Of a DNA stretch of 64,000 bases, positions 53,820 to 64,000 are shown piece after piece. The stretch spans positions 62,001-126,000 of the forward strand of contig CP079859.1 in assembly GCA_019339365.1 (NCBI GenBank), given 5' to 3'. Position numbers and translations under genes: made by a program. The notes under the pieces are model-generated. The model searched no databases. It saw only the letters and a program-made list of their open reading frames with translations, and had not been told where the DNA came from. This DNA comes from Vibrio neptunius (lineage in GTDB: Bacteria > Pseudomonadota > Gammaproteobacteria > Enterobacterales > Vibrionaceae). Numbering within the stretch: position 1 is the first letter of the stretch; every line of letters begins with the position of its first letter.

Positions 53820-53872
53820 TAGAAAGCTCCATCATTTGATATGACGTTATACTGTAGCAGTCATTTAAGTAA

Positions 53873-55153
53873 CTATAAAGTCACGTAAAACTGCCCCTTC
53901 TCTTTTTCAAGTCTAGACCAATCAACTTGTTGCATTCGAACATCAATCAACAAGTTGCCATCCTGATCATATTCTTCTCGTTGAATACATTTCATCTGGA
54001 AGAATGTACTACGAATGCGCCCCTGATGCTGTGGCGGTATTCGCAACTGATATTGAACCATTTGACTGGCTAAACACTCAGTCAGGGCTTCAAACAGCAG
54101 TTCAATACCCACGCCTTCCATTGCTGAAACCCAAACGGCACGAGGAACACCTTCTTCGTCCCTTTCTATTCGAGGTTTCTGGTCTTCGAGGTTATCAATT
54201 TTGTTCATGACAATCAGAGCAGGCACCTCATGGGCATCTATCTCTTCAAGTACATCATGAACTGCATGAATATTCTCACGAAAACGCTCATCACTGGCAT
54301 CGACAACATGTAACAAAATGTCAGCTTCCTGCGTTTCTTGCAGGGTTGCTTTGAAAGCAGCAACCAGATCATGGGGTAAATGGCGGATGAATCCAACCGT
54401 ATCTGCCAAAATGGCTGTACCCACATCAGCTAGCTCTATTCTTCTCAACGTTGGATCCAAAGTGGCAAACAGCTGGTCAGCTGCGTAAACGCCTGCTTCA
54501 GTGATACGGTTAAACATAGTGGATTTACCCGCATTGGTATAACCAACCAGAGAGATAGTGGGGATTTCCGCTCGATTTCTGGCTCGGCGACCTTGTTCAC
54601 GCTGTTTTGCCACCTTTTCCAAACGGCGCAATATAGCTTTTATACGGTCACGCAATAAACGTCGGTCAGTTTCTAACTGAGTTTCACCTGGACCACGTAA
54701 ACCAATGCCACCTTTTTGCCTTTCAAGGTGGGTCCAACCACGAATAAGTCGAGTAGAAATATGACGAAGTTGAGCAAGCTCAACCTGCAGTTTACCTTCG
54801 TGCGTTCGGGCACGTTGAGCAAAAATGTCTAAGATGAGACCGGTACGATCAAGAACTCGACATTTACACAACGATTCTAGGTTACGTTCTTGGGCAGGAG
54901 AGAGGGCGTGATTGAATATCACTACATCCGCAGCAGCAAGTTGCACCGCTTGGGCAATTTCCTGAGCTTTACCCTCTCCGACATAGTATTTAGGGTGTGG
55001 TGACTGGCGACTTCCAGTTACAACTTGTAACGTTGAGACCCCAGCCGAAGATACCAGCATTTCAAACTCACTGAGATCTTCCCACTCCCCTTCTTGCGTG
55101 AAGTTGATATGAACAAGTACGGCTCGCTCACCGGCTTCATAACGGTCAAACAA
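53873..55153 (-). CDS. hflX: Ribosome-rescue GTPase HflX
   Basis: HflX splits stalled 70S ribosomes, e.g. after heat or antibiotics. 426 residues: an N-terminal HflX domain, GPGETQLETDRR, and a G domain with G1 GYTNAGKSTMFN, G3 DTVGF and G4 NKID. TTG start at 55153, with AAGGAG 8 nt upstream. It is followed by hflK after a 53-bp gap. Confidence 0.95.
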   Translation of the reverse strand: MFDRYEAGERAVLVHINFTQEGEWEDLSEFEMLVSSAGVSTLQVVTGSRQSPHPKYYVGEGKAQEIAQAVQLAAADVVIFNHALSPAQERNLESLCKCRVLDRTGLILDIFAQRARTHEGKLQVELAQLRHISTRLIRGWTHLERQKGGIGLRGPGETQLETDRRLLRDRIKAILRRLEKVAKQREQGRRARNRAEIPTISLVGYTNAGKSTMFNRITEAGVYAADQLFATLDPTLRRIELADVGTAILADTVGFIRHLPHDLVAAFKATLQETQEADILLHVVDASDERFRENIHAVHDVLEEIDAHEVPALIVMNKIDNLEDQKPRIERDEEGVPRAVWVSAMEGVGIELLFEALTECLASQMVQYQLRIPPQHQGRIRSTFFQMKCIQREEYDQDGNLLIDVRMQQVDWSRLEKEKGQFYVTL

Positions 55154-55196
55154 GCAATCAACTCCTTAAAATAATACTAATTTCTTTTTCCGAGAA

Positions 55197-55499
<303 letters not shown>

Positions 55500-55650
55500 T
55501 TAGCTAGTGGTGCACTGAAAAACTAGGTGCGCCTTTGCATCTGAGCTAAACGAATAAAAAACACCCTGTCGTTACCTGTTATGGCGGCTTTGTTACCAAA
55601 TTTCAAGTAACAGATCCTTTACAGAGTTCATTCACGCAAAAGCGATCACA

Positions 55651-56598
55651 TTATACACAGCTAAAACCTTCAGACGCTATGGCATTTGATACGGTTTCTA
55701 GAGCTTGTTCTATGTTTTCGCTATCTAACCAAGTTAAATCATCCCAACTGCGTAACCAGGTGATTTGTCGCTTGGCCAACTGGCGGGTCGCGCAGATACC
55801 TTTAAAAATGGCATCGTCAAGTGTGCAGTTCCCATCCAAATAATCCCACATCTGCCGATAACCGACACAACGAATAGAAGGAAGATCAGAATGAAGATCA
55901 TCTCTGGCATACAAGCCACGCATCTCCTGTTCAAATCCCGCTTCCATCATTTTGTCGAATCTAAACTCAATTCGGCGATGGAGTTCAGCCCTTTCCTTGG
56001 GAGCTATTGCGAACTGTTTTACCCTAAACGGCAGGCTTTGACCTTTGGTTTGAGTCAGTTCAGTAAGAGTTTTACCTGAAATTCGATAAACTTCCAATGC
56101 CCTAGACAATCTTTGTGGATCATTGGGGTGGATTCGTTCAGCTGAAACCGGATCAATCTCTTTGAGTTGATCGTGCAGTACGTCCCAGCCAAGAGTCAAT
56201 GCTTCTTGCTCAATTTGCTGACGTATTTCAGGGTTTGCAGCCGGAAGAGGTGATAAACCTTCCAGTAATGCTTTGTAGTAGAGCATGGTTCCACCAACCA
56301 AGAGTGGGATCTTACCTTGCTCTACAATCTTGTGCATTTCATTCAACGCATCACGACGGAAGTCTGCGGCGGAATAAGCTTCACTCGGATCGAGAATGTC
56401 AATCAAACGATGAGGAGCGAGTGCTTGCTCGTCTTCATCTGGCTTGGCGGTGCCAATGTCCATTCCCTTATAAATCAAAGCAGAGTCAACAGAGATGAGC
56501 TCTACTGGGTATTTTTTTCGCAAACGGATAGCCAGATCGGTTTTGCCCGATGCGGTTGGCCCCATTAGAAAGAGGGCTAAAGGTAATTCATTCTTCAT
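55651..56598 (-). CDS. miaA: tRNA dimethylallyltransferase MiaA
   Basis: MiaA adds the isopentenyl group to A37 of tRNAs reading UNN codons. 315 residues with P-loop [11 protein letters not shown], the [16 protein letters not shown] substrate loop and the [15 protein letters not shown] motif. It overlaps mutL by 4 bp. 187 bp precede hfq, where the hfq promoters would lie. Confidence 0.95.
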   Translation of the reverse strand: MKNELPLALFLMGPTASGKTDLAIRLRKKYPVELISVDSALIYKGMDIGTAKPDEDEQALAPHRLIDILDPSEAYSAADFRRDALNEMHKIVEQGKIPLLVGGTMLYYKALLEGLSPLPAANPEIRQQIEQEALTLGWDVLHDQLKEIDPVSAERIHPNDPQRLSRALEVYRISGKTLTELTQTKGQSLPFRVKQFAIAPKERAELHRRIEFRFDKMMEAGFEQEMRGLYARDDLHSDLPSIRCVGYRQMWDYLDGNCTLDDAIFKGICATRQLAKRQITWLRSWDDLTWLDSENIEQALETVSNAIASEGFSCV

Positions 56599-58571
56599 AA
56601 CTTCATCGCTGCAATGGTTGCAGAAAAATCAACAGGGCGAACAAAAGTACGGTCATCCAACGGCAGGTTCCCCTGCCAAAGTTGTTCTATCTCAGCAATG
56701 ACCTGTATTGCTTCCGACAAAGTGTAGTCGTTTTTGACCTGTGTGATCTGGTTGGTTAACCAATCAGAGAGCGCCTGTGGTGGCAGTATTTGATCATTCT
56801 CTGATATCAAAGCGGCGTAAGATAACAGATCTGGTACTAATTGTTGCAAATTTTGCTGACGAAGCGGCTGAGGTACACCCATGATCATCAATGAGGAGGA
56901 ACTTCGACTCTTCAACTCTATGCCAAACTGCATCAACATTGCGTGATGCTGTTGAGAGGCTTCAATCTGCTGAGGATCGAGTTTCAATGACAATGGCACT
57001 AATAAAGGCTGACTCTTCAATGCACCTCCATTGAGAGACAACTGTCCGTTCACACGCAACCATTCTGCTTTAGCCATTGAGACTACCCTAGCTCCCAGTT
57101 TATCTCCCATAAGCAAGTATTGGCCATGAGTCACGCAGACAGCTTTGCCTAATGCCTCTATTACCTCAGCAGGCTCTGTAGGAGCTGAAGGCACAGGTTC
57201 GAGTTCTGATGGAGTTGAAGGGGCTTTCTGAGACAATACAGGTGTTTCCAGTAACTCTTTGTAAGCACGCACTTCCTGCTTGCTTGGGGCTGGCTCTCCA
57301 TAGCGTTCTTCAGATTTCACTTTTTGCCGAGGTACAGGACGCGACTCTACCCAGTCACTTCTCGCAACAGCCTCACACACCTGAGTTCGCTCTTTCTCAG
57401 CTTGACGCTTTTCTTCATAGCCTTGCTGGCCAGGATAAGCAGGCACTTTTTCTACTGCGCGGTACACGTTTTTAGACACCGTATTGGGCTCGGCAGCGGA
57501 AGGGGCCGGTATTTCAGGTGTAACGGGTTCAGTGTGAAATGCAGAGGCGTTGATGTCGGGTTTATCAATCTGAGCACTCTGAACTAGAGCATCGCTCAAG
57601 GCTTGATAAATGAAGTCATGTACTAGACGGGCTTGATGGAAACGCACTTCATGTTTCGCTGGGTGTACATTCACATCAACTTGATGGGGGTCTATTTCGA
57701 TAAATAGCACGTAAGTGGCAAACTGTTCTGGGCGTAGGCTACTCTCATAACTTTGACGAATAGCGTGATTGATCAACTTATCACGCATCATCCGGCCATT
57801 GACGTAACAATATTGCAGGTCACTTTGCTGACGAGCGCCTTCAGGCGTGGTGATCCAACCATGCAACTTGAGCCCTTGGTGTTCAAGCTCAATCTTCAGC
57901 ATGTTACGTACAAACGGGTTGCCACATACCGCTGCTATGCGCTTTTCTTCTTGGACCTGAGTTTTAGCCGCTCGGTATTGCTTAATCATCTTACCGTTGT
58001 GGCGCAAATTGATCGTGACGTCAAATCGGCTTAAAGCGATACGTTTTAACAGCTCATCAATATGAGTAAACTCGGTCTTCTCTGTGCGGAGGAATTTACG
58101 CCTAGCAGGCGTATTGAAAAACAGATCCAACACTTCTACTGAAGTACCAATAGGGTGCGCCGTCGGTTGAAGCTTGACTTCCATCTCGCGCCCTTCACTG
58201 TATGCAGACCAAGCTTGGTCCTGTGTAGCAGGGCGAGAGGTTAGCGTTAGGCGCGCAACAGAACTGATACTGGCAAGCGCTTCACCGCGAAAACCCAGGC
58301 TCATGATCGCTTCTAGATCATCCAAACAGTGGATCTTCGATGTAGCGTGACGACTCAGTGCTAAACCCAGCTCATCTTTTGCGATGCCTTTGCCATTATC
58401 ACGTACACGGATTAACTTAGCGCCACCTTTTTCAATATCAATATCAATCCGGGTTGCACCAGAGTCTATACTATTTTCGACCAGTTCTTTGACGACTGAA
58501 GCTGGTCTCTCGACCACTTCCCCTGCGGCAATCTGGTTAGCCAGTCGTGCTGGAAGAATTTTAATCGTCAT
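56595..58571 (-). CDS. mutL: DNA mismatch repair protein MutL
   Basis: MutL couples MutS mismatch recognition to MutH nicking. 658 residues: an N-terminal GHKL ATPase ([38 protein letters not shown]), a transducer domain, a disordered linker (about 345-470, Pro/Glu/Lys-rich) and a C-terminal dimerisation domain. As in enterics with MutH, there is no DQHAxxExxxxE endonuclease motif. It starts 8 bp after the amiB stop. Confidence 0.96.
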   Translation of the reverse strand: MTIKILPARLANQIAAGEVVERPASVVKELVENSIDSGATRIDIDIEKGGAKLIRVRDNGKGIAKDELGLALSRHATSKIHCLDDLEAIMSLGFRGEALASISSVARLTLTSRPATQDQAWSAYSEGREMEVKLQPTAHPIGTSVEVLDLFFNTPARRKFLRTEKTEFTHIDELLKRIALSRFDVTINLRHNGKMIKQYRAAKTQVQEEKRIAAVCGNPFVRNMLKIELEHQGLKLHGWITTPEGARQQSDLQYCYVNGRMMRDKLINHAIRQSYESSLRPEQFATYVLFIEIDPHQVDVNVHPAKHEVRFHQARLVHDFIYQALSDALVQSAQIDKPDINASAFHTEPVTPEIPAPSAAEPNTVSKNVYRAVEKVPAYPGQQGYEEKRQAEKERTQVCEAVARSDWVESRPVPRQKVKSEERYGEPAPSKQEVRAYKELLETPVLSQKAPSTPSELEPVPSAPTEPAEVIEALGKAVCVTHGQYLLMGDKLGARVVSMAKAEWLRVNGQLSLNGGALKSQPLLVPLSLKLDPQQIEASQQHHAMLMQFGIELKSRSSSSLMIMGVPQPLRQQNLQQLVPDLLSYAALISENDQILPPQALSDWLTNQITQVKNDYTLSEAIQVIAEIEQLWQGNLPLDDRTFVRPVDFSATIAAMKL

Positions 58572-58579
58572 GCTTATCG

Positions 58580-60309
58580 CTACTTATTAGGAATGATCAG
58601 AACCTGACCAATCGCCAGTTCATCTGAACGCAGATTATTAGCTTTTCGGATCGCGCTGACACTCACATCATACTGACTGGCAATTTTCCCAAGAAACTCA
58701 CCACGCTTCACTTTGTGTTTACGCAATGGCTGATCTTTCATGCTGACGGTAATTTTCAGCTTTTGACCGAGCTTAAGCGTGTCAGAACGCAGTTTATTTT
58801 CGCGTTTTATCGTTGCAACCGACACTTTATATCGCGCAGCAATCTTACCCAGGTATTCTCCACTCTGAACCACATGAGTAATCGTCTTGGTTTCCACCGG
58901 ATTTGTCACTTTAGGCACTGGCACTGCACCTTTTGAACCAGGAATTGACAGTACCTGACCAATAGCAAGCCCAGAGCTTTTCAGCTTATTGGTCTGCATG
59001 ATAGCTTTCGTTGTCGTGCCGTATTTTTTGGCGATCACTGACAGCGATTCACCGCGCTTAACCTTATGCTTGATCGTCTTGCCGCGATTCGCGAACAAGG
59101 TTCCTTCTGGTGGATTGGCTTCAAAGTACTGAACAATCGCTTTAGTCAGTGCGCGCGCCAATTTATCCTGATGACTACGTTGGAAGAGTAATTTTTCTTC
59201 TGTAGGGTTTGTGATAAACCCTGTCTCAACCAACACTGATGGAATATCAGGTGATTTCAACACCGCGAGGCTAGCGTTCACAGGCTGCTTCTTGTGTAAC
59301 TTGATTCCCTCACGACTCATCTGCTTAAGGATCTTAGTGGCGACTTTATAGCCTTCTTTCTGAGAATGACTGAACTGCAGGTCTAACAACGTTTGACTGA
59401 CATTCTTATCACTGGTGTTTTTAGACAGAACCTCGCCAGCACCACCAAGCAACTGCGACTGCTCCTCGTGATTTTCTACCCAACGGGCAATTTCTGAATT
59501 CGCTCGACGGGTATTGAGAACGAACACTGAACCTCCACGCGGCTGCGGAGTACGGAAACCATCTGCATGAATGGACACTAATAGATGCGCCTTGCTACCA
59601 CGTGCGATTTCAGAACGCTTGTTGAGATTAACAAAGTAATCACCACGACGGGTCAACACAGCTTTCATTCCCGGCACCGCATTGATTTGAGCAGCTATTT
59701 TCTTGGAAATGGCCAGTGTCGCATGTTTCTCATACTTACGGTTTGGTCCTATAGAGCCTGGGTCTTCACCACCGTGCCCTGCATCAATCGCAACCACAAT
59801 ATCAGCGGTACCTAGTAACTGAGAAGCATCTCGGCTCACTTGAGTTGAACGACTTGGAGAAGAAGGCTTGACCGCTGCACTAGACGAAGAGGATGAGCCA
59901 TGAGGCATGTCTATCACCAAACGATGACCATATTGCCCCCCGGAGTAGGCGCTAGCTTAAACAACTGTGGCGTGACTTTCCGTTTGAGTTCAAACACCAG
60001 TCGATAAGTCCCTTTCTGGGGCGGTGAGCTCTTACGAATCCTTTTCAGAACAGGGCTCTCTGAGACGTTAATCGGTAATTTGGTGTTGATAGAAGTCTGC
60101 TTGAGATCCACAACTAAGCGATCAGGAGTACTGAGCGTAAAATAGCTGTACTCCGCCTCCGATGCCAAATCGATAACCACGCGGGTTTCGTCGGGAGACG
60201 GCCAAACACGAATACTTTCAAGAGCATTTGCCAACACTCGGGTGGGCAAAAGAAGCAGAGCTAAGAGAAAAGAGACAGAGACAGCTCGAAAGAATTTATT
60301 GATTGTCAT
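58580..60309 (-). CDS. amiB: N-acetylmuramoyl-L-alanine amidase AmiB, frame broken once
   Basis: AmiB cleaves the amide bond of peptidoglycan during cell division. The signal peptide and AMIN domain (from ATG 60309, [17 protein letters not shown]...) read in one frame and the amidase in another. The break is in the C6 run at 59936-59941 (minus strand G6): with one more base, [16 protein letters not shown] continues smoothly. The amidase_3 domain carries the zinc motif [10 protein letters not shown] and SIHAD. Three LysM repeats follow (about 345-575, [17 protein letters not shown] and two more). The restored length is about 576 residues. Its start overlaps tsaE by 4 bp. Sequencing error is the likely cause of the break. 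Confidence 0.93.
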
Positions 60310-60767
60310 AACTCCAACTGTTCAAGTAATTTAGATCCATAATCGTTATTAGCAGTAAGATCAACCACACGCGCTTCATCATCGTAACGCAACTCTATAT
60401 CCAGATCTGCGCGAGGAAGTAAGCCCTGTCCCTTCTCTGGCCATTCAACCAGACAGATAGCATCAGGCGTGAAGTAATCTCGGATCCCCATAAACTCCAA
60501 CTCTTCCGGATCGGCTAAACGGTATAGATCAAAGTGATAAACTTGCCATTGGTCCAGCTGATACGGTTCCACTAGGGTATAGGTTGGGCTTTTAACGTTC
60601 CCCTTATGACCCAGTGCACGCACAAAACCTCGGCTAAATGTCGTTTTTCCTGCCCCCAAATCACCATGCAAATAGATGGTGGTTTGCTGAAAGCATAGCT
60701 TTGCCAAGACTGTCCCTAATTGAATTGTTGCTTGTTCATCTTTAAGGGCAAAATGTTTCGTGGTCAT
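60306..60767 (-). CDS. tsaE: tRNA threonylcarbamoyladenosine ATPase TsaE
   Basis: A 153-residue P-loop protein needed for t6A37 in tRNAs that read ANN codons. Walker [34 protein letters not shown] and the C-terminal [10 protein letters not shown] are intact. The ATG at 60767 is chosen ([11 protein letters not shown]). A longer in-frame start has no family support. First gene of tsaE-amiB-mutL-miaA. The E. coli neighbour nnrE is absent here. Confidence 0.93.
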   Translation of the reverse strand: MTTKHFALKDEQATIQLGTVLAKLCFQQTTIYLHGDLGAGKTTFSRGFVRALGHKGNVKSPTYTLVEPYQLDQWQVYHFDLYRLADPEELEFMGIRDYFTPDAICLVEWPEKGQGLLPRADLDIELRYDDEARVVDLTANNDYGSKLLEQLEL

Positions 60768-60966
60768 GAAGATCAATCTCTGCTGGGTGACTATATAAAA
60801 ATCAAAAGAACAGGAATAGTAAACCGGGTTGGAATTGAGAGACAAGATCTGTTGTGTAAGTAAAAGCCAAATTCCTGCTATTTTTGCATGAATTCTCTGG
60901 CTTCGATGCTAGATTCAACAAAAAGATCCGTTAAGATCCGCCCCCCATTTCACCAGAGTCATAAGC

Positions 60967-62079
60967 ATGAACTACCAAGAGCTCGCAAACAAGATCAAAG
61001 TTTGGGCCCAAGAGCTTGGCTTCCAGAAAGCCGGTATCTGCGACATTGACCTGAGTGAACACGAGTCTGCACTGCAAAAATGGCTTGATGCTGGCTATCA
61101 CGGTGAGATGGATTGGATGGCACGTCACGGCATGATGCGAGCACGGCCTGCTGAGCTTCTGCCTGGCACAGTGAGAGTCATTAGTGTCCGTATGAACTAC
61201 CTCCCTCCTGAAGCGCTATTCGCCGCCAATCTAGCCGACCCTACCCAGGCTTATATCAGCCGCTATGCGCTGGGTCGGGATTACCATAAACTGGTTCGCA
61301 ACCAGTTAAAGAAACTAGGCCAGAAAATAGAACAAGAAGTGGGTCAGTTTGGCTACCGGCCTTTTGTTGATTCCGCGCCTATTTTAGAGCGTCCGTTGGC
61401 ACAGAAAGCCGGACTCGGTTGGACGGGAAAACATTCCCTCATTCTGGATAAAGATTGTGGTTCGTGGTTTTTTCTTGGTGAACTACTTATCGATTTACCA
61501 CTGCCGATCGATGAAGCGCACCAAGGCGATTGTGGCAAATGTACCGCTTGTATCACTTCCTGCCCTACTCAAGCCATTGTTGAAGAAGGTGTCGTTGATG
61601 CACGGCGATGCATTTCTTACCTAACCATTGAATTCGACGGCGTGATTCCTGAGGAATTCCGCAAACCTATGGGGAACCGCATTTATGGGTGCGATGACTG
61701 CCAACTTGTTTGTCCATGGAATCGCTTCTCTGACTTAACTGAAAGCGAAGATTTTCATCGCAGACAGGCATTGACCTCGCCAGATCTTATTACCCTGTTT
61801 GCATGGGATGAAAAAACATTTCTCAAAAATATGGAAGGTTCTGCCATTCGAAGAATAGGTCATATTCAGTGGTTAAGAAATTTGTCGATCGCCATGGGAA
61901 ATGCACCATACTCAGCTAATATTATTGAGGCACTAGAGCAACGTATAGGATTAAGTGAAGTGCTGGATCAGCATATTCATTGGGCAATAGAGCAACAAAT
62001 TGCCCAGATACCTCATTCATCGACTAAGCTCAATAGGCTAATCCGTATCGTGCAAAAAGGGCTACCTAGAGATGCATAA
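60967..62079 (+). CDS. queG: Epoxyqueuosine reductase QueG
   Basis: QueG reduces epoxyqueuosine to queuosine in tRNA, using cobalamin and two [4Fe-4S] clusters. 370 residues. Cluster motifs CGKCTACITSCPTQA (about 192-206) and CDDCQLVCPWN (about 240-250) are intact, and the cobalamin-reactive region precedes them. It is divergent from tsaE and convergent with the tRNA array. Confidence 0.95.
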   Translation: MNYQELANKIKVWAQELGFQKAGICDIDLSEHESALQKWLDAGYHGEMDWMARHGMMRARPAELLPGTVRVISVRMNYLPPEALFAANLADPTQAYISRYALGRDYHKLVRNQLKKLGQKIEQEVGQFGYRPFVDSAPILERPLAQKAGLGWTGKHSLILDKDCGSWFFLGELLIDLPLPIDEAHQGDCGKCTACITSCPTQAIVEEGVVDARRCISYLTIEFDGVIPEEFRKPMGNRIYGCDDCQLVCPWNRFSDLTESEDFHRRQALTSPDLITLFAWDEKTFLKNMEGSAIRRIGHIQWLRNLSIAMGNAPYSANIIEALEQRIGLSEVLDQHIHWAIEQQIAQIPHSSTKLNRLIRIVQKGLPRDA

Positions 62080-62625
62080 ACTTTGCCTGCTATGACATGG
62101 CGAAGTTTGATTTAGCTCTAAAAACGAGAATGTGGAAAAAAGAAAAGGCGATTGCTTGTTTTCTTTCAGCTAAAGAAGTTAATCACATTAGCTATAAATG
62201 ACTAGGATCAAAAAACAACCACTTAATGATCGTCAGAAATACGCGTTGGCTAACAAGAAAAAACCATTAATCCATTAATATACAATGACTTAACATTATA
62301 TTTAGAATTAGAAAGAAATTTTCAAAACACAAAAGATCATTTCTATTCGATTAAAATCAGCATCCATAATCAGGTTACCCACTAACTTATCCACAAAAAA
62401 ATTCTGTGGATAACTCTGTTAGTATTTACAGCTAGCCCTGACTCACCGAGGCTTATCATTAAAAAATAAAACGAGCACATCTCGTGCTGATTTGAATTTT
62501 AGACATAAAAACGCCCACCGTAATGGAGGACTTATTATGATGTTGATTGGTTTATGCTTCACAGCATTAGATAAAGAGCGGTGACCTTTAAGGTCGATTC
62601 AGACATCTGTAGTCTGAGAAGAATT
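62080..62625. other. Gene-free region with a cluster of DnaA boxes (datA-like candidate)
   Basis: No protein gene seen in 545 bp. The 3' flank of queG has an imperfect hairpin (AAACTTTGCC ... GGCGAAGTTT, about 62078-62110). DnaA-box matches (consensus TTWTNCACA) lie at 62131-62139 (TTTTCCACA, minus strand), 62387-62395 (TTATCCACA, plus strand) and 62405-62413 (TTATCCACA, minus strand). The last two face each other across a 9-nt AT-rich spacer. A one-mismatch match (TTAATCACA) is at 62179. An IHF-like sequence with one mismatch is at 62536-62548. The position between queG and the tRNA-Gly array matches that of E. coli datA. Confidence 0.5.
62461..62492 (-). terminator. Terminator of the tRNA array
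   Basis: On the minus strand AGCAC / GTGCT (5-bp stem, 5-nt loop) is followed by CGTTTTATTTTTT. It is short but in the expected place, about 130 bp beyond the last tRNA-like sequence. Confidence 0.6.
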
Positions 62626-62720
62626 TGGAGCGACACACGAGGTTCCCTATTCATAAACAAAAAGGCGTGACCTCAACCTTGGCAAGGTTGCGCTCAATCA
62701 AACTGAGCGGGTGTTGCGTC
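62626..62720 (-). pseudogene. Decayed tRNA-Gly copy
   Basis: The acceptor strand with CCA, the anticodon arm (TTGCCAA) and part of the D arm match the intact tRNA-Gly genes. However, about 20 extra bases (containing TATTCATAAACAAAAAGG) break the T arm, and the 5' acceptor strand is altered. It is the last member of the array in the direction of transcription. Confidence 0.8.
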
Positions 62721-62754
62721 TTTATCATCGTTAAGCACGATGAAGGCTTTAAAA

Positions 62755-62830
62755 TGGAGCGACACACGAGGTTCGAACTCGTGACCTCAACCTTGGCAAG
62801 GTTGCGCTCTACCAACTGAGCTAGTGTCGC
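62755..62830 (-). tRNA. tRNA-Gly (GCC)
   Basis: A 76-nt cloverleaf with encoded CCA: acceptor GCGACAC/GTGTCGC, anticodon loop with GCC flanked by TT/AA, T loop GTTCGAA. It is identical to the other intact copies in the array. Confidence 0.97.
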
Positions 62831-62867
62831 AGTTCATTATTCAAAGCATAATGAAGGCTTAGAAAAT

Positions 62868-62943
62868 TGGAGCGACACACGAGGTTCGAACTCGTGACCT
62901 CAACCTTGGCAAGGTTGCGCTCTACCAACTGAGCTAGTGTCGC
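62868..62943 (-). tRNA. tRNA-Gly (GCC)
   Basis: The same 76-nt sequence as the copy at 62755, with CCA encoded. Confidence 0.97.
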
Positions 62944-62973
62944 ATATCAACAGCAAGTGCTATTGATTAAGTT

Positions 62974-63058
62974 TGGTTGCGGGGGCCGGATTTGAACCGA
63001 TGACCTTCGCGAGGTCTTATGAATAGCTGAGCCCGACGAGCTAGCGAATCACAACACC
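62974..63058 (-). pseudogene. Decayed initiator tRNA-fMet copy
   Basis: The 3' half (T arm GGTTCAAATCC, acceptor, CCA) is intact. The anticodon-stem region has extra blocks on both sides of the CAT loop (an 8-bp ATAGCTGA and a CGAGGTC-type replacement on the plus strand). The 5' acceptor strand is replaced by unrelated sequence. Confidence 0.85.
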
Positions 63059-63066
63059 TAAAAATT

Positions 63067-63143
<77 letters not shown>

Positions 63144-63186
63144 TCCGTATTGTCTCACCGTTAAGCACGATGACAGCCTCTAAATT

Positions 63187-63262
63187 TGGAGCGACACACG
63201 AGGTTCGAACTCGTGACCTCAACCTTGGCAAGGTTGCGCTCTACCAACTGAGCTAGTGTCGC
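63187..63262 (-). tRNA. tRNA-Gly (GCC)
   Basis: The same 76-nt sequence as the other intact tRNA-Gly copies. Confidence 0.97.
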
Positions 63263-63264
63263 AT

Positions 63265-63349
63265 TGGTTGCGGGGGCCGGATATAAATCGATGACCTTCG
63301 CGAGGTTTTATGAATAGCTGAGCCCGACGAGCTAGCGAATCACAACACC
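63265..63349 (-). pseudogene. Decayed initiator tRNA-fMet copy
   Basis: Same insertion pattern as at 62974, but the T arm is also mutated (GGATATAAATCG on the plus strand), so it is further decayed. It lies only 2 bp from the preceding tRNA-Gly. Confidence 0.83.
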
Positions 63350-63357
63350 TAAAAATT

Positions 63358-63434
<77 letters not shown>

Positions 63435-63476
63435 TCCGTATTGTCTCATCGTTAAGCACGATGACAGCCTTAAATT

Positions 63477-63552
63477 TGGAGCGACACACGAGGTTCGAAC
63501 TCGTGACCTCAACCTTGGCAAGGTTGCGCTCTACCAACTGAGCTAGTGTCGC
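63477..63552 (-). tRNA. tRNA-Gly (GCC)
   Basis: The same 76-nt sequence as the other intact tRNA-Gly copies. Confidence 0.97.
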
Positions 63553-63582
63553 ATATCAACAGCAAGTGCTATTGATTAAATT

Positions 63583-63659
<77 letters not shown>

Positions 63660-63701
63660 TCCGTATTGTTTCACCGTTAAGCACGATGACAGCTTTAAAT
63701 T

Positions 63702-63777
63702 TGGAGCGACACACGAGGTTCGAACTCGTGACCTCAACCTTGGCAAGGTTGCGCTCTACCAACTGAGCTAGTGTCGC
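63702..63777 (-). tRNA. tRNA-Gly (GCC)
   Basis: The same 76-nt sequence as the other intact tRNA-Gly copies. Confidence 0.97.
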
Positions 63778-63780
63778 ATT

Positions 63781-63864
63781 TGGTTGCGAGGCCGGATAGT
63801 AATCGATGACCTTCGCGAGGTTTTATGAATAGCTGAGCCCGACGAGCTAGCGAATCACAACACC
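63781..63864 (-). pseudogene. Decayed initiator tRNA-fMet copy
   Basis: Third copy of the decayed type, with a base or two lost in the acceptor (GCGAGGCCGG) and a mutated T arm (GGATAGTAATCG on the plus strand). Confidence 0.82.
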
Positions 63865-63872
63865 TAAAAATT

Positions 63873-63949
<77 letters not shown>

Positions 63950-63991
63950 TCCGTATTGTTTCACCGTTAAGCACGATGACAACTTTAAATT

Positions 63992-64000
63992 TGGAGCGAC
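63992..64000 (-). tRNA. tRNA-Gly (GCC), cut by the window edge
   Basis: Only the last nine bases (TGGAGCGAC on the plus strand) are inside. They match the 3' end of the other copies and follow the conserved spacer, so the array continues beyond the window. Confidence 0.8.

Noticed and set aside
62387..62413. Chromosome origin oriC
   Set aside because: Too few DnaA boxes, no AT-rich unwinding element with GATC clusters, and none of the usual Vibrio origin neighbours (mnmG, rsmG, mioC). A titration site fits better.

Overview
This window looks like part of the large chromosome of a Vibrio species. The evidence is the gene content, the gene order and protein sequences very close to Vibrio families: the csrD-ssb-qstR-galU-uvrA cluster, the DUF2607/DUF2796 zinc-uptake operon, thiBPQ behind a TPP riboswitch, and a long tandem tRNA array. 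Almost everything is core genome. I see no prophage, insertion sequence, integron or CRISPR array.

Layout. 1-6300: the 5' part of csrD, ssb, the competence regulator qstR, galU, and uvrA behind a LexA box. 6300-11200: a PglL/Wzy-type O-glycan transferase, a class V aminotransferase, and lysC behind a lysine riboswitch. 11200-18750: pmbA, yjgA (darP), thiBPQ behind a TPP riboswitch, ubiX and mpl. 19000-28400: fbp, ppa, ytfP-tamB-tamA, msrA, ytfK and ytfJ. 28400-32030: a five-gene zinc-uptake operon (Zrg type) with a near-palindromic Zur operator. 32030-34130: a possible 33-residue membrane protein, a TIGR03899 protein of unknown function, and a 191-bp tandem repeat array. 34150-41400: pgi, yjbQ, alr, dnaB, a DUF481 outer-membrane protein, and rpsF-rpsR-rplI without priB between rpsF and rpsR. 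41470-49080: bfd-bfr, then the yheO-tusDCB and rpsL-rpsG-fusA-tuf (str) cluster. 49260-51590: fkpA, a WD40 lipoprotein, slyX and yjeT. 51640-60770: tsaE-amiB-mutL-miaA-hfq-hflX-hflK-hflC. 60967-62079: queG. 62080-62620: a gene-free stretch with three DnaA-box matches. 62620-64000: alternating tRNA-Gly(GCC) and initiator tRNA-fMet(CAT) genes on the minus strand, mixed with decayed tRNA copies.

How the genes work together. Many neighbours form coherent units. These are DNA repair (uvrA, ssb, mutL), cell-wall synthesis, recycling and cleavage (alr, mpl, amiB), envelope biogenesis (tamAB, fkpA), thiamine uptake, zinc uptake, iron storage (bfr/bfd), tRNA modification (tusDCB, miaA, queG, tsaE) and translation (str and rpsF operons).

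Caution on quality. Four core genes (csrD, qstR, uvrA with two breaks, amiB) are interrupted by short indels, nearly all in homopolymer runs. This looks like uncorrected sequencing error rather than gene decay. I annotate these genes as single CDSs and give the break positions.

The most interesting non-standard signals are a candidate datA-like DnaA-box cluster between queG and the tRNA array (the place datA occupies in E. coli), recurrent decayed initiator-tRNA copies, the missing priB, a small membrane-protein candidate at 32073-32174, and the 191-bp repeats.
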